A stretch of 64,000 nt of DNA from Streptococcus parasanguinis ATCC 15912 (GCF_000164675.2 NC_015678.1:1860001-1924000), one strand, 5' to 3'. Counted from the stretch's first letter, positions 47,981 through 57,194 are shown. The notes: generated by a model not told the origin, from the letters alone. Program-made: numbers and translations.

Positions 47981-48709
47981 ATGCGGCTAGATAAATTTTT
48001 AGTGGATTGCGGCGTGGGGAGCAGGACTGAGGTCAAGCAACTCCTCAAGCAAAAGAAAATTGCAGTGAATGGAAAAAAAGAGACAGCAGGAAAGCTACAG
48101 ATTGACCCAGGCAAGGATCGGGTGACCTTTATGGGGGAAGACTTGGTCCATGAAACCTTCGTGTATTATCTGCTCAATAAACCAGCTGGGGTTATCTCAG
48201 CGACTGAAGATGATCACCACCAAACTGTGCTGGATCTATTAGATGAGACAGCCCGTCATAAGGAAGTCTTTCCTGTCGGACGTCTGGATATCGATACCCA
48301 TGGCTTGCTCCTTTTGACCAATAATGGCAAGCTCGCTCATGCCATGCTTTCGCCGAAGAAGCATGTGTCGAAGATTTACCGTGCCCAAGTAGCTGGGATC
48401 ATGGATGAGGCAGATGTAGCCCGTTTTGAAGCAGGCATTGCCCTCAAAGACTTTACGACCTTACCTGCGAGATTGCAGATCTTAGAGGTGAATGAGGCAA
48501 ATGCCAGCTCCTACGTCGAAATCGAAATCGCTGAAGGAAAATTCCATCAGGTTAAGCGTATGGTCGCTGCCTGTGGCAAGGAAGTGGCGGATTTAGAGAG
48601 GATCTCTATGGGTCCTCTAACGCTAGATCCAAGTCTAAAATTGGGAGAATGGCGAAGACTTCAGCCTTCAGAACTGGCCTCTTTAGAGGTGTTCGGAGTT
48701 CCCTTATAA
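47981..48709 (+). CDS. RsuA-family 16S rRNA pseudouridine synthase
   Basis: 242 residues from ATG 47981, after AGGAAG. An N-terminal S4 RNA-binding domain (MRLDKFLVDCGVGSRTEVKQ) precedes the catalytic domain with GRLDIDTHGLLLLTNNG, which holds the active-site Asp, and the KIYRAQV and KFHQVKRM motifs. RsuA-type enzymes modify 16S rRNA. Upstream in-frame codons overlap the MFS gene and are rejected. Confidence 0.9.
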   Translation: MRLDKFLVDCGVGSRTEVKQLLKQKKIAVNGKKETAGKLQIDPGKDRVTFMGEDLVHETFVYYLLNKPAGVISATEDDHHQTVLDLLDETARHKEVFPVGRLDIDTHGLLLLTNNGKLAHAMLSPKKHVSKIYRAQVAGIMDEADVARFEAGIALKDFTTLPARLQILEVNEANASSYVEIEIAEGKFHQVKRMVAACGKEVADLERISMGPLTLDPSLKLGEWRRLQPSELASLEVFGVPL

Positions 48710-48720
48710 GCGAAAAAACA

Positions 48721-48757
48721 AGCAGTCTGACTTTAACGGACTGCTATTTTTTATTTG
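48721..48757 (+). terminator. Terminator after the pseudouridine synthase
   Basis: AGCAGTC/GACTGCT hairpin followed by ATTTTTTATTT. Confidence 0.88.
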
Positions 48758-48800
48758 TATCAATAAAATGAACTGAATAGGCAAAAATGAAACAATTCGC

Positions 48801-48829
48801 TTGTGCTATCAAAATAAATTGATTATAAT
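48801..48829 (+). promoter_or_regulatory. Promoter of the LPXTG surface protein
   Basis: TTGTGC at 48801-48806 and TATAAT at 48824-48829, spaced 17 bases. Confidence 0.6.
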
Positions 48830-48928
48830 GAAAAAAGATAGGTTGTGCGTAAATTCACAATATGTAGTGATAATTTTTTTACTAACATACCATATCTAGT
48901 AAACGTAGAAAAAGGAGAAAAATCGTTT

Positions 48929-51019
48929 ATGAAAAAGTGGCTCTATTCTGTTGTGACAACAGTTGCCCTATTTTTACTAGCGGCTTTAGGATTTGCCAAA
49001 ACGGATAGGATTACCAAGGTACATGCGGATACGATCAATAGTATCATTACATCCGTGGAGTTTTCGAAGTCCTCTGGGGGATCTCTAACAGATCCGATTG
49101 GTGTCTGGGAAAGTTTTCAAGTAAAAGCGAAGTTTGAGTTACCCGATGGACAAGTAAAGTCGGGAGACAAGACAGAAATTGAACTTGGAAATGATTTTAA
49201 AGTCTTGGAAATGGACACAGTTGACCTACTGGATCCTAGCGGTCAAAAAGTTGCGACGGCGACAGTAGACAATCAAAGAAAAAAGATTACAGTGACCTAT
49301 ACAGACTATCCTGAAAAAATGGCTCATGTGACAGGTTCATTGCGTTTCTTTGTGCGTGTGGATCACCAAGTTGTCAAAGATCAGAAAATGCTTGATTTTA
49401 GTCTTTCCATTAATGGTGTGTCTAAACCGTTTGGGAAAATTGAGTACAAAGGGGTCAATCCGGGTGAAAATCCTCCTACTCCAGAAGTCTTTAGCAAATG
49501 GGGATGGACCAACTCAGATGATAAATTAAAATTGACCTATACCTTGAACATCAATCAAGGGCATACCGCCCTCCATAATATTGATATTAAAGATCAATTG
49601 GCTTTTACAGATGGAAAGATCAAAGTAGATTCTGTTAATATCCATACAGGAACTTGGAGGATCAGTGACGAAGATGGGGCATATCATTTAAGAGACACCA
49701 CGAACGTCACCAAGGACTATTCTCCGGTTGTCAGTGCTGATGGTCAATCTCTAACGGTTCACATTGGGGATCTAGCTCCCGAGCAAGGAATGACCATTCG
49801 TTATGATGTCTATTTGGACAAGGTACCGGTGATCAATACAGCTTACAAAAATCATGCAACTATGACAGCTACGGAGGTCGAGGAGCAAACTAAAGACGCA
49901 GTCATCCTGTACCAATTCCTTGAAGGAAACTTTAATGGTGAAAAATATTCATTCACTATCCATAAAAAAGGAGAAAATGTTCAGGCTCTTGCAGGTGCTA
50001 CCTTTGCTGTGACAGCAGATGATACAGGTGAGCAAGTTGGGATCATCACAACAGATGAGGATGGTGTTGGAACCATTACTGGCTTGATCAAGCAAGCTTA
50101 TACGGTTCAAGAGATTCAAGCTCCAACAGGCTATATTCTCTCAGAAGAGCCAATCAAGATCAGCAAGGACGATTTTGGAAATGACCTCGCAATTTCTCGT
50201 GATGTTGTGAACCAAAAAGAAAAGACCAGCATCTCTGGTCAAAAAACATGGAATGACAATGATAATCAAGATGGCAAACGTCCATCAAAAATTACTGTCA
50301 ATCTCCTAGCAAACGGTCTTAAAGTGGCTTCTAAAGAAGTAAAACCAGATGCAACAGGGAATTGGGCCTATCGTTTTGATAATCTCGATCTTGTCGACGA
50401 TGCTGGGAATATCATTGCCTACACCGTTTCAGAAGAACCTGTTGCAGGGTACGAAACAACTGTTGAGGGAACGAATATTACTAACAATCGTATACCAGAC
50501 ATGACAGAAGTAGTGGTTAAGAAAGTCTGGGATGATAAGGAAAATAAAGACGGTCTTCGTCCAGAAAGAATCACTGTCCGCCTTCTTGCAGATGGTCAAG
50601 AAGTGGCTGTGAAAGAAATCACAGCGACTGATAATTGGCAGGCAAGCTTTACGGATCTACCTGTATACAAGGACGGCAAGAAGATTGTCTACACCATTAC
50701 AGAGGATCCAGTAGCTGGTTATACAAGCAACATTGATGGTTTCACGGTAACGAATCGTCATATCCCACCGACAACACCACCAAGCACCCCGCCAACGACT
50801 CCACCTACAACCCCTCCTACAACGCCATCGACGACACTACCAACGACCCCGCCAAGCACACCGGAGAAACCCGAAACTCCAACTACACCAAGAGAAGGAA
50901 AGAAAAAAATTCTTCCATCAACTGGTGAAGTTATTGCTTACGGGTTGACCATACTCGGTGCCCTCTTAGCAGTTTTTGCTTTGGCTTTGCTCTTGCGTGG
51001 TAAACGGAAAGAGAAATAA
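48929..51019 (+). CDS. LPXTG-anchored adhesin or pilin-like protein with Cna_B repeats
   Basis: 696 residues from ATG 48929, after AAAGGAG; the upstream in-frame codons do not look like a signal peptide. A signal peptide ends near KVHADT. Two adhesive Ig-like domains fill about 35-330 and resemble the fibrinogen or collagen-binding fold of MSCRAMMs. Then come a SpaA-type domain (about 335-430) and two Cna_B repeats starting at TSISGQKTWNDNDNQDGKRP and at VVVKKVWDDKENKDGLRP. A Pro/Thr wall-spanning stretch leads to LPSTGE, a hydrophobic tail and KRKEK. Sortase A would anchor it. The host ligand is unknown. Confidence 0.9.
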   Translation: MKKWLYSVVTTVALFLLAALGFAKTDRITKVHADTINSIITSVEFSKSSGGSLTDPIGVWESFQVKAKFELPDGQVKSGDKTEIELGNDFKVLEMDTVDLLDPSGQKVATATVDNQRKKITVTYTDYPEKMAHVTGSLRFFVRVDHQVVKDQKMLDFSLSINGVSKPFGKIEYKGVNPGENPPTPEVFSKWGWTNSDDKLKLTYTLNINQGHTALHNIDIKDQLAFTDGKIKVDSVNIHTGTWRISDEDGAYHLRDTTNVTKDYSPVVSADGQSLTVHIGDLAPEQGMTIRYDVYLDKVPVINTAYKNHATMTATEVEEQTKDAVILYQFLEGNFNGEKYSFTIHKKGENVQALAGATFAVTADDTGEQVGIITTDEDGVGTITGLIKQAYTVQEIQAPTGYILSEEPIKISKDDFGNDLAISRDVVNQKEKTSISGQKTWNDNDNQDGKRPSKITVNLLANGLKVASKEVKPDATGNWAYRFDNLDLVDDAGNIIAYTVSEEPVAGYETTVEGTNITNNRIPDMTEVVVKKVWDDKENKDGLRPERITVRLLADGQEVAVKEITATDNWQASFTDLPVYKDGKKIVYTITEDPVAGYTSNIDGFTVTNRHIPPTTPPSTPPTTPPTTPPTTPSTTLPTTPPSTPEKPETPTTPREGKKKILPSTGEVIAYGLTILGALLAVFALALLLRGKRKEK

Positions 51020-51032
51020 GCTTCATACCGAT

Positions 51033-51213
51033 AAAGAGGCTGGGACAAAAGTCCTAGCCTCTCAATTATTTTTGGATTGTCGAGCAAGACGCAGTGGTTG
51101 AGTGGGCTCTACTACGCTGATTTCATCAGCTTTTACAGCCCTACTCAACTGTGCGGAGGTGGGACGACGAAATCAAATTCTAACGAATTACCGATTTCTG
51201 TCCCACTCTCTTT
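51033..51213 (+). repeat. Intergenic repeat element, copy 2
   Basis: About 181 bases nearly identical to 42370-42552, with the same left hairpin, central palindrome and GTGGGAC/GTCCCAC right stem, placed 14 bases after the LPXTG gene. The near-identity suggests recent mobility or gene conversion. Confidence 0.85.
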
Positions 51214-51326
51214 TGAATAAGTTGCTTGAAGAATGAATTCGTTAAGCTGTCCAAATTATTGAGGTTCTTTATAGAAAAGAGAAAAGTTCCTCTCTTATAA
51301 ACTCATCTTAAAGGAAACATAAGTGT

Positions 51327-51355
51327 TTGACAGAAAGATGAAATCTTGGTAGAAT
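51327..51355 (+). promoter_or_regulatory. rpsO promoter
   Basis: TTGACA at 51327-51332 and TAGAAT at 51350-51355 with 17 bases between. The transcript has a leader of about 85 bases containing a GCAGG/CCTGC hairpin that could take part in S15 autoregulation. Confidence 0.75.
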
Positions 51356-51445
51356 AAGAAGGTCGAATAGACAACTAACTCTTTCTTGGTAGCAGGCTAT
51401 GCCAAACCTGCCACTCGGATAGAGCATAAAGAAAAGGAGCTTATC

Positions 51446-51715
51446 ATGGCAATCTCAAAAGAGAAAAAAAATGAAATCATTGCACAATACGCACGTCACG
51501 AAGGTGACACTGGTTCAGTAGAAGTACAAGTTGCTGTCCTTACTTGGGAAATCAACCACTTGAACGAACACATCAAACAACACAAAAAAGACCACGCTAC
51601 TTACCGTGGTTTGATGAAGAAAATCGGTCGCCGTCGTAACTTGTTGGCTTACCTTCGTACAAACGACGTTAACCGTTACCGTGAGTTGATCAACTCTCTT
51701 GGACTTCGTCGTTAA
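51446..51715 (+). CDS. rpsO: 30S ribosomal protein S15
   Basis: 89 residues from ATG 51446, after [26 protein letters not shown] at the start, then a [13 protein letters not shown] segment, the conserved HLKxHKKDH-like [16 protein letters not shown] and the RRRNLLAYL core are the S15 signature. It binds 16S rRNA in the platform. Twenty in-frame codons upstream belong to the leader. The codon use is that of a highly expressed gene. Confidence 0.97.
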   Translation: MAISKEKKNEIIAQYARHEGDTGSVEVQVAVLTWEINHLNEHIKQHKKDHATYRGLMKKIGRRRNLLAYLRTNDVNRYRELINSLGLRR

Positions 51716-52078
51716 TTCAAGATACAAAGGCCGTCAAAAGTACAAAGCAAAAATAGGAAAATTGACGAAGAAGCTTCAGCTTCTAGGAGATTTTATCTTT
51801 TTTGCCAAGTGCTTAGGCCGTGTTCAATTGAATACAAAAAAAGTTACTCTAATATAGGGTGACTTTTCTTTTTCACTAGAATTATAGTACAATCTTCGGT
51901 TCGTCGCCTTGTCTAGAAACGTTTTATACAGCAAGAATGGAGCCCTCTGAATTCAGAGGGCTGTTTTGTTGTCTTTTCCTTATCGAACAAGATCCATCAT
52001 TCTGAGAAGTCGTTTTGTTTGACAGATGTAATGCATAGAGTTACAATTGATGCATCATAAGAAATAGAGGTTATCGCT
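51716..52078. other. Intergenic region with two hairpin terminators and a possible small RNA
   Basis: A TTACTCT/AGGGTGA-type hairpin with a T tail lies at 51838-51876. A second GAATTC-centred hairpin with arms AGCCCTCTGA and TCAGAGGGCT lies at 51941-51960, followed by GTTTTGTTGTCTTTT. The 70-80 bases between them start after an AT-rich stretch with TATAGT/TACAAT and could be a short RNA ending at the second terminator. No protein gene is seen. Confidence 0.4.
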
Positions 52079-52303
52079 ATGATTGATATTACATATCTAG
52101 ACAGTGCAAAACAAGAAAGAGTCATGCATTTTGATTCCTACGAAGAGTTTGAACGCTCCCAACAAGCCTGCTTGATTGGGGTAGCAGATTTTTATCCTGT
52201 TGTGAAACTGGCCTATAATGGTCATGAGTTGGATTACCAAGGGACTTACGGGGATGTCTTCTTCTATTTGATGAAGCAAGATTTGACGCAGTACCAAAAC
52301 TAA
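52079..52303 (+). CDS. DUF4649 family protein
   Basis: 74 residues, cytosolic: IDITYLDSAKQERVMHFDSY, then a FYPVVKLAYNGHELDYQG segment typical of DUF4649, a small family found in streptococci. The start lies after an AGAGG site. It precedes thioredoxin by 12 bases, so both are probably transcribed together. Function is unknown. Confidence 0.78.
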   Translation: MIDITYLDSAKQERVMHFDSYEEFERSQQACLIGVADFYPVVKLAYNGHELDYQGTYGDVFFYLMKQDLTQYQN

Positions 52304-52315
52304 AGGAGATAGAAA

Positions 52316-52630
52316 ATGGCAAAAGCAATTACAGACGCAACATTTGAAGCAGAAACAAAAGAAGGCTTGGTCTTGGTAGACTTTTGGGCAACCTGGTGTG
52401 GTCCATGTCGCATGCAAGCTCCTATTTTAGAAAAATTATCGGAAGAACTTTCGGAAGATGAGTTAAAAATCTTGAAAATGGATGTGGATGAAAATCCAGA
52501 AACAGCGCGTGCTTTCGGCATTATGTCCATCCCAACCTTGCTCTTTAAAAAAGATGGGCAGGTTGTTAAACAAGTAGCAGGAGTGCATACCGCAGCACAA
52601 ATTAAGGCCATTGTGGCGGAGTTGAGTTAA
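52316..52630 (+). CDS. trxA: Thioredoxin
   Basis: 104 residues with the redox motif WCGPC (cysteines at 28 and 31), preceded by VLVDFWAT, and later the cis-proline motif SIPTLLF. Reduces disulfides in ribonucleotide reductase, peroxiredoxins and others together with thioredoxin reductase. The ATG follows AAAGGAG. Complete and ordinary. Confidence 0.95.
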   Translation: MAKAITDATFEAETKEGLVLVDFWATWCGPCRMQAPILEKLSEELSEDELKILKMDVDENPETARAFGIMSIPTLLFKKDGQVVKQVAGVHTAAQIKAIVAELS

Positions 52631-52682
52631 TACAAAAAGAGTAAGATGGGAAGCGAATCGTTGTATCTTACTCTTTTTGTAT
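52630..52682. terminator. Bidirectional terminator between trxA and the CPYC gene
   Basis: Perfect 18-bp arms, 52630-52647 and 52665-52682, flanked by A and T tracts, serving both converging genes. Confidence 0.92.
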
Positions 52683-52700
52683 TGAAGTTTTAAAATTGGC

Positions 52701-53165
52701 TCATTGAGTCAAGAGCTCCATAATCTCTTCGATACTTGATTTGCTACCTTTTTTTAGATAGTTTTCTTTACTACCTTTTTTAAAAGATGACAAATTTGGT
52801 ACCGTCTTGATATTCATATCATGTGCAAAGGATGTGATATCTTTTCGCTCTTTTGAATCGTTATCAAGGTAGTAAACAGTCTGATTCGTTTTTTGAATAG
52901 CAACCGCTAACTTGGGAGCGAATTTTTGGCAGTATGGACATGATTCACGTCCGATGTAAAGGATAAAATTTTCTTTGTTGTTGATTTTGTCTTTTACCTC
53001 AGATAGACGAATCTTTTTGACGTAAGTCATTGCTTCTTTGTAAGAATCTGGGGTAATAATTTCTCCCTTTTTGAAATTCATGTATAAGATAGCAAGAAGG
53101 GAGATTATACAAATAGAAAAAATAAGAATCGTAGTTTTCTTATTCACAGGCGATTCCATCTCCAT
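52701..53165 (-). CDS. Membrane-anchored thioredoxin-like protein
   Basis: Up to 154 residues. One N-terminal membrane helix (ILIFSICIISLLAILYM), then a thioredoxin fold with CPYC in ESCPYCQKFAPKL and the cis-proline TVPNLSSF. CPYC is the motif of glutaredoxins and of bacteriocin-accessory proteins, suggesting a thiol oxidoreductase facing outside. The start is uncertain: ATG at 53165 or 53159, or GTG at 53147. The first two overlap the upstream lipoprotein gene by up to 26 bases; the GTG has a GGA seven bases upstream. Confidence 0.8.
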   Translation of the reverse strand: MEMESPVNKKTTILIFSICIISLLAILYMNFKKGEIITPDSYKEAMTYVKKIRLSEVKDKINNKENFILYIGRESCPYCQKFAPKLAVAIQKTNQTVYYLDNDSKERKDITSFAHDMNIKTVPNLSSFKKGSKENYLKKGSKSSIEEIMELLTQ

Positions 53166-53775
53166 CTCTATCTAAGCGAGCGCTATAACCAGGTTGTCCT
53201 CTGTAAAGTGGTGCAGCACCTGCAGCGCGTGCTTCACTACAATTTCGATAGCTCCCTTGTTGAGGTTGTGTGACAAATGCTTGTTGTTGCTGCGCTTGTT
53301 GGGCAGCTGTAGCTTGTCTTGCCTGCTCAGCGGCTGTGGCTTGTCGAGCTCGTTCGGCTTCAGCAGCTTGTTGTTCCCTGACAGTAATGGCATTTTGTAC
53401 TAATCCAACACGATGAGTTAAGCGGTCTTTTGTTCCTTGATCCGCTACATTTGCGATAGCAGCTTGAGCTGGAGCAATGTTTTCTGTTACTTGATTATTT
53501 TCTAATGCTTGTACAGCAGCTTCTGCTTGATCCGCAAGTTGTTTTGCTTCAGCCTCTTTCTTTTCACGCTCTTCTTTTTCTTTTCGTTCTTGTTCTTCCT
53601 TTGCCTTTTTCTCTTTTTCTACTTTCTCTTGTTCATCGCGTTCTTTTTTAGCTTTTTCTTCTTTTTGAACGAACCCTACCGGTTTTTCAGTTTCGTTCTG
53701 AGAAACTTCATTTTGATTTGAACAAGCTCCAAATAATAACGCAGTTAAAATTGTTAAAATCAATCGTTTTTTCAT
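53140..53775 (-). CDS. Lipoprotein with coiled coil and excalibur domain
   Basis: 211 residues. The signal peptide ends in the lipobox FGAC. A long Lys/Glu coiled coil (about 40-85) follows, then an Ala/Gln-rich stretch and a C-terminal excalibur domain: YRNCSEARAAGAAPLYRG and a DRDGDGIACE calcium-loop ending. The two cysteines could form a disulfide. Excalibur domains occur on extracellular proteins such as nucleases. The downstream CPYC thioredoxin-like gene overlaps its stop, so the pair may act together, the oxidoreductase serving this cysteine-bearing protein. Confidence 0.85.
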   Translation of the reverse strand: MKKRLILTILTALLFGACSNQNEVSQNETEKPVGFVQKEEKAKKERDEQEKVEKEKKAKEEQERKEKEEREKKEAEAKQLADQAEAAVQALENNQVTENIAPAQAAIANVADQGTKDRLTHRVGLVQNAITVREQQAAEAERARQATAAEQARQATAAQQAQQQQAFVTQPQQGSYRNCSEARAAGAAPLYRGQPGYSARLDRDGDGIACE

Positions 53776-53856
53776 AATGTTACTCCCTTCGGATATTTAT
53801 CCAAGAACATCATACCACAACATAAGAGCGCTTTCAATCACTAACTGGTGATATTT

Positions 53857-53896
53857 AAATAAAAAATCAGACTTAGAATAAACTAAGTCTGAAATT
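53857..53896 (-). terminator. pepF terminator
   Basis: TCAGACTTAG/CTAAGTCTGA hairpin; read on the minus strand it is followed by TTTTTTATTT, just after the pepF stop codon. Confidence 0.88.
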
Positions 53897-53901
53897 TGTT
53901 C

Positions 53902-55698
53902 TTATTCTCCCAATTCTGCACTATAGGCAATAATTTGATCCACAGTGTCTGAAAGGAATTGGATGGTATCGCGGAGTGGTTTGTCAGTTGAGATATCTGC
54001 TCCGATGATCATGGCTGACTCAAGTGGCGTCTTGCTACCACCTGATTTAAGGAGGTCCAGCCAATCTTTGGCTCCGTTTTCGGAGTTCTTCAAATGCAGG
54101 TAACCCGCTGTTGAGATAACCAAGCCAGCTGAGTAAGTGTAGCTGTAAAGCCCCATATAGTAGTGGCTTTGGCGCATCCAGGTCAAAGCCGCGTCATCAT
54201 CGATCTCAACGGCGTCGCCCCAGAATTCTGTCAAGACTTCCTTCATGATGCTATTGAGCTTGCTAGCACCGAAGGTACCACCTTCTTCGATCAGGGTGTA
54301 GACCTTGCGTTGGAAGGCTGCTTCCAACAAGTGGGTGATGAAGTTGTGGAAGTAGGTGTCTGTCAAACGGTGAGCCAAGGCAAAACGTTTTTGACGAGGA
54401 TCGTCAAACTGGTGTTCCAAATAGTCGCTGAGGAGGAGCTCGTTAAAGGTAGAAGGAGCTTCCACATAGTAGGTCGACATGTGGGCGTTGAAGTAGCTTT
54501 GGTTGTTGTCTGAGAAGATGAATTGACCAGAGTGTCCGATCTCGTGGATCAGAGTGTAGACATCGCTCATCCGTCCTGTCCAGCTCATGAGGACATAAGG
54601 ATGGACGCGGTATGGATCGGCCGCATAACCACCAGAATCCTTGCCTTCATTGGCCGCAAAGTCTACCCAGCGTTCAGTTTGGTAGCGGGCGATTTCGCGT
54701 GAGTATTCTTCTCCAAGAGGTGCTACAGATTTCATGACCAAGTCATAAGCGTCATCAATGGTAACGTCAGGGTTGAGTGCACTGTCCAAGTCCAGCTTCC
54801 AATCAGCAAAGGTCATTTTTTCAAGGCCGTTGACCTTGGCCACGTGTTTGAGGAATTTTTGAGCGACCGGAGCAAAGTCCTTCATGATCAGGTCAATCTG
54901 ACGATCAAACATGGCACGATCTACTTCCTGCTCAGCTAGGAGATAGTCAAAGACAGAATCGTAGCCTCTCATATCTGCAATCAGTTTTTCAGACTTGACT
55001 TGAGCTAGATAGGTAGCAGCAGCCGTGTTTTGGTGCTTGCGGAGACCTTCTGAGAAGGAACGAAAGGCTTTTTCACGAACTTCCGCATTCTCATGGTTTT
55101 GGTAGAAGTTTTCATAGGTAACAAAGCTATTCTTGTAGACTTTTCCATCCACTTCAAAATCAGCCATTTCAAAGTCACCTGCCCGCATCTTGGTATAGAT
55201 GTCTTGTGGTCCGTAGAAGACTTCACCCAGGTTGGTCAAGGTCTTTTCCACATCAGCTCCCAAGTAGTGAGCTTTTTTAATTTTAGCCTGACGAATGGCA
55301 AAAGTGAGGTGAGGGAGTTGCCCCAGGCGTTCGAGGACTTCTTCATCCGCTTCTACCAAAGCATCATCAAAGAAGGAAAGTTCGACGCTTGCCCAAGTTT
55401 CGAAATCCATCCCTGCTTGGGCAATCTCTGCGAAAGCTTCATCACCAAAGTCAGTGGTTTGGGGCATAAAGCTGTAGTTGCCAATGTGGCTGAGTTGGAT
55501 TTGAATTTGTTCAAAGACCGCAAAGGCAGCTTCAAAGTCTTCAAAGGTGTGGAGGTTGCCCTTGTAGTTACGGACAAATTCATTGATTTCTTCACGTGTT
55601 TTTTCAATGGCGCGCAAGAAGTCTTCCTGGTCTTGGTAGAGGGCTGTGAGGTCCCAGAGTTCGTTCTCAGGAAATTCAGAACGTTTTTTTAATTCCAT
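53902..55698 (-). CDS. pepF: Oligoendopeptidase F
   Basis: 598 residues from ATG 55698, after AAGGAGAAA on the minus strand; about 40 in-frame codons further upstream have no ribosome site. The M3 metallopeptidase motif HEIGH (TLIHEIGHSGQF) is intact, followed by EAPSTFNELL, which supplies the third zinc ligand. The N-terminal half is the helical lid typical of PepF. It hydrolyses cytosolic oligopeptides of about 7-17 residues. Complete. Confidence 0.95.
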   Translation of the reverse strand: MELKKRSEFPENELWDLTALYQDQEDFLRAIEKTREEINEFVRNYKGNLHTFEDFEAAFAVFEQIQIQLSHIGNYSFMPQTTDFGDEAFAEIAQAGMDFETWASVELSFFDDALVEADEEVLERLGQLPHLTFAIRQAKIKKAHYLGADVEKTLTNLGEVFYGPQDIYTKMRAGDFEMADFEVDGKVYKNSFVTYENFYQNHENAEVREKAFRSFSEGLRKHQNTAAATYLAQVKSEKLIADMRGYDSVFDYLLAEQEVDRAMFDRQIDLIMKDFAPVAQKFLKHVAKVNGLEKMTFADWKLDLDSALNPDVTIDDAYDLVMKSVAPLGEEYSREIARYQTERWVDFAANEGKDSGGYAADPYRVHPYVLMSWTGRMSDVYTLIHEIGHSGQFIFSDNNQSYFNAHMSTYYVEAPSTFNELLLSDYLEHQFDDPRQKRFALAHRLTDTYFHNFITHLLEAAFQRKVYTLIEEGGTFGASKLNSIMKEVLTEFWGDAVEIDDDAALTWMRQSHYYMGLYSYTYSAGLVISTAGYLHLKNSENGAKDWLDLLKSGGSKTPLESAMIIGADISTDKPLRDTIQFLSDTVDQIIAYSAELGE

Positions 55699-55853
55699 AA
55701 TTTTCTCCTTTTGATCGGTGTTCTTCCTTAAGTATAGCAGAAAACAGGATAGAAACATAGAGGGAGAGGGGAAAATGCTTGTGTAAAAATCTTGAAAAGA
55801 GCTGGAAAAATTGACCATTTTTGATATACTAGGATAGAGATGAGGAGGTTTTT

Positions 55854-57176
55854 ATGAAAAAGGTCGTGATTTCACTACTGGCGGGTGCGTCCGTTCTAGC
55901 TCTAGTGGCTTGTACGCCCAAACGTTATGAACGCCAAAGTAAACCAAAAACGGCAACGTCATCATCGGTTAAAAAAGAAAAGAAGGATACAGGTCAGAAG
56001 TATTATCAAGAGGTTTTGGAGCGGTATGCTAAGTATGATACAGCTCTTAAAAATGACGATAAAACAGGCCTGTTTGCGGAATTAGGTAAAATACAATCCG
56101 GTTCAGAAGAAAGCATCTATCTAGATGCTTTGGAGCGCTTGGAAACTCCGGTAACCTTTCAGTATGCTTTTACAGACTTGAACCAAGATGGTGTGGATGA
56201 GCTCTTGGTGTCCAATCAATACACTGGAAACAAACAGTATGTTTCTGCCATCTATTACCTCAAAGGTAAAGGAGCCGAATTGCTGCATACAGCTTATACA
56301 GCTGCGGTGGGTGGTTATCGCTCCAGTTTAGAAGTTTTCGATAATGGACAAATCGTCTATGCTACTTGGCAATCTGTGAGCCCAGACCGGGAATTGACCC
56401 TTTATTCGCTAGGAAAAGGGGAAGCCAAGGAAGAAAAGAAAGCAACCATTCAAATTGGTGGGAACCAAACAGCAGAGCAGGCTCTTGGGATGTCAGCCAA
56501 GCAGTTGGATCTCAGTAAGCTAGACTGGAAAAAATTTGACGGTTCAGGCGACTCCAAATCAACAGCAAAAGCAGAAGAGAAAAAATCAGTAAGCTTCCAA
56601 GTACAAGTTAGCGTAGCCGATCTTCGTATTCGAAAAGAACCGTCTACTTCAGCTCCCTCTGCAGGGATGATCACAAAAGGCATTTACACCATTACGGAAA
56701 CCGTAGATGCGGATGGTCATACTTGGGGCAAGCTTGAATCTGGACAAGGCTGGATCGCCCTTGAATTCACAACGCGTGTGGATGGTTCTAAATCAGCAAG
56801 CTCAAGTAAGAAAAGCAGCGGAATGAATATTCAAGAAATTCAGAACGGTGATTTTTCAAGTATTGCAGGAACCTGGAAAAATGGGAAAGGTTGGACGCTT
56901 GTATTTGATGGAAATGGATCAGCAGATCAGGTTTTCTTGAATGGTGAAAATATGCTGGTCAATCGAATTCAACCAACGGATAATCATCTTAGTGGAGGTT
57001 TCAGTAATCCTAAGCATAAGGTTGGTGGTGCGATTATCAGATTTATTCCGGCAGGAGTTACTCTTCCTGTTTATGTTGAACAGAAAGCAGATCCTTCTGA
57101 TAGTGGGAAAGATCGTATTTGGGCAGGTCAATCAGCATGCTGGGAAGAGAGTGACTTCTTCTACCGTGTGGACTAA
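55854..57176 (+). CDS. Lipoprotein with SH3-like domain and PKRYER motif
   Basis: 440 residues. A signal peptide with lipobox LVAC is followed directly by TPKRYERQSKPK. The middle has a FTDLNQDGVDELLVSNQY segment, an FG-GAP/EF-hand-like DxNxDGxxE motif, within a domain of about 100 residues. An SH3_3-type wall-binding domain lies about 245-310 (VADLRIRKEPSTSAPSAGMI), after which comes a C-terminal beta-rich domain. It is anchored to the membrane and probably touches the wall. The next gene shares the AC(T/A)PKRYER start, so the two are related or were recombined there. Confidence 0.82.
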   Translation: MKKVVISLLAGASVLALVACTPKRYERQSKPKTATSSSVKKEKKDTGQKYYQEVLERYAKYDTALKNDDKTGLFAELGKIQSGSEESIYLDALERLETPVTFQYAFTDLNQDGVDELLVSNQYTGNKQYVSAIYYLKGKGAELLHTAYTAAVGGYRSSLEVFDNGQIVYATWQSVSPDRELTLYSLGKGEAKEEKKATIQIGGNQTAEQALGMSAKQLDLSKLDWKKFDGSGDSKSTAKAEEKKSVSFQVQVSVADLRIRKEPSTSAPSAGMITKGIYTITETVDADGHTWGKLESGQGWIALEFTTRVDGSKSASSSKKSSGMNIQEIQNGDFSSIAGTWKNGKGWTLVFDGNGSADQVFLNGENMLVNRIQPTDNHLSGGFSNPKHKVGGAIIRFIPAGVTLPVYVEQKADPSDSGKDRIWAGQSACWEESDFFYRVD

Positions 57177-57194
57177 GAAAATAAGGAGACAAAC

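Noticed and set aside
48845-48928. 28 extra N-terminal codons on the LPXTG protein
   Set aside because: They precede a normal signal peptide start with AAAGGAG and have no signal-like features.
53509-53721. Plus-strand hydrophobic frame opposite the excalibur lipoprotein
   Set aside because: It is the complement of the Lys/Glu coiled coil, which always reads as Phe/Leu/Ser; no independent evidence.
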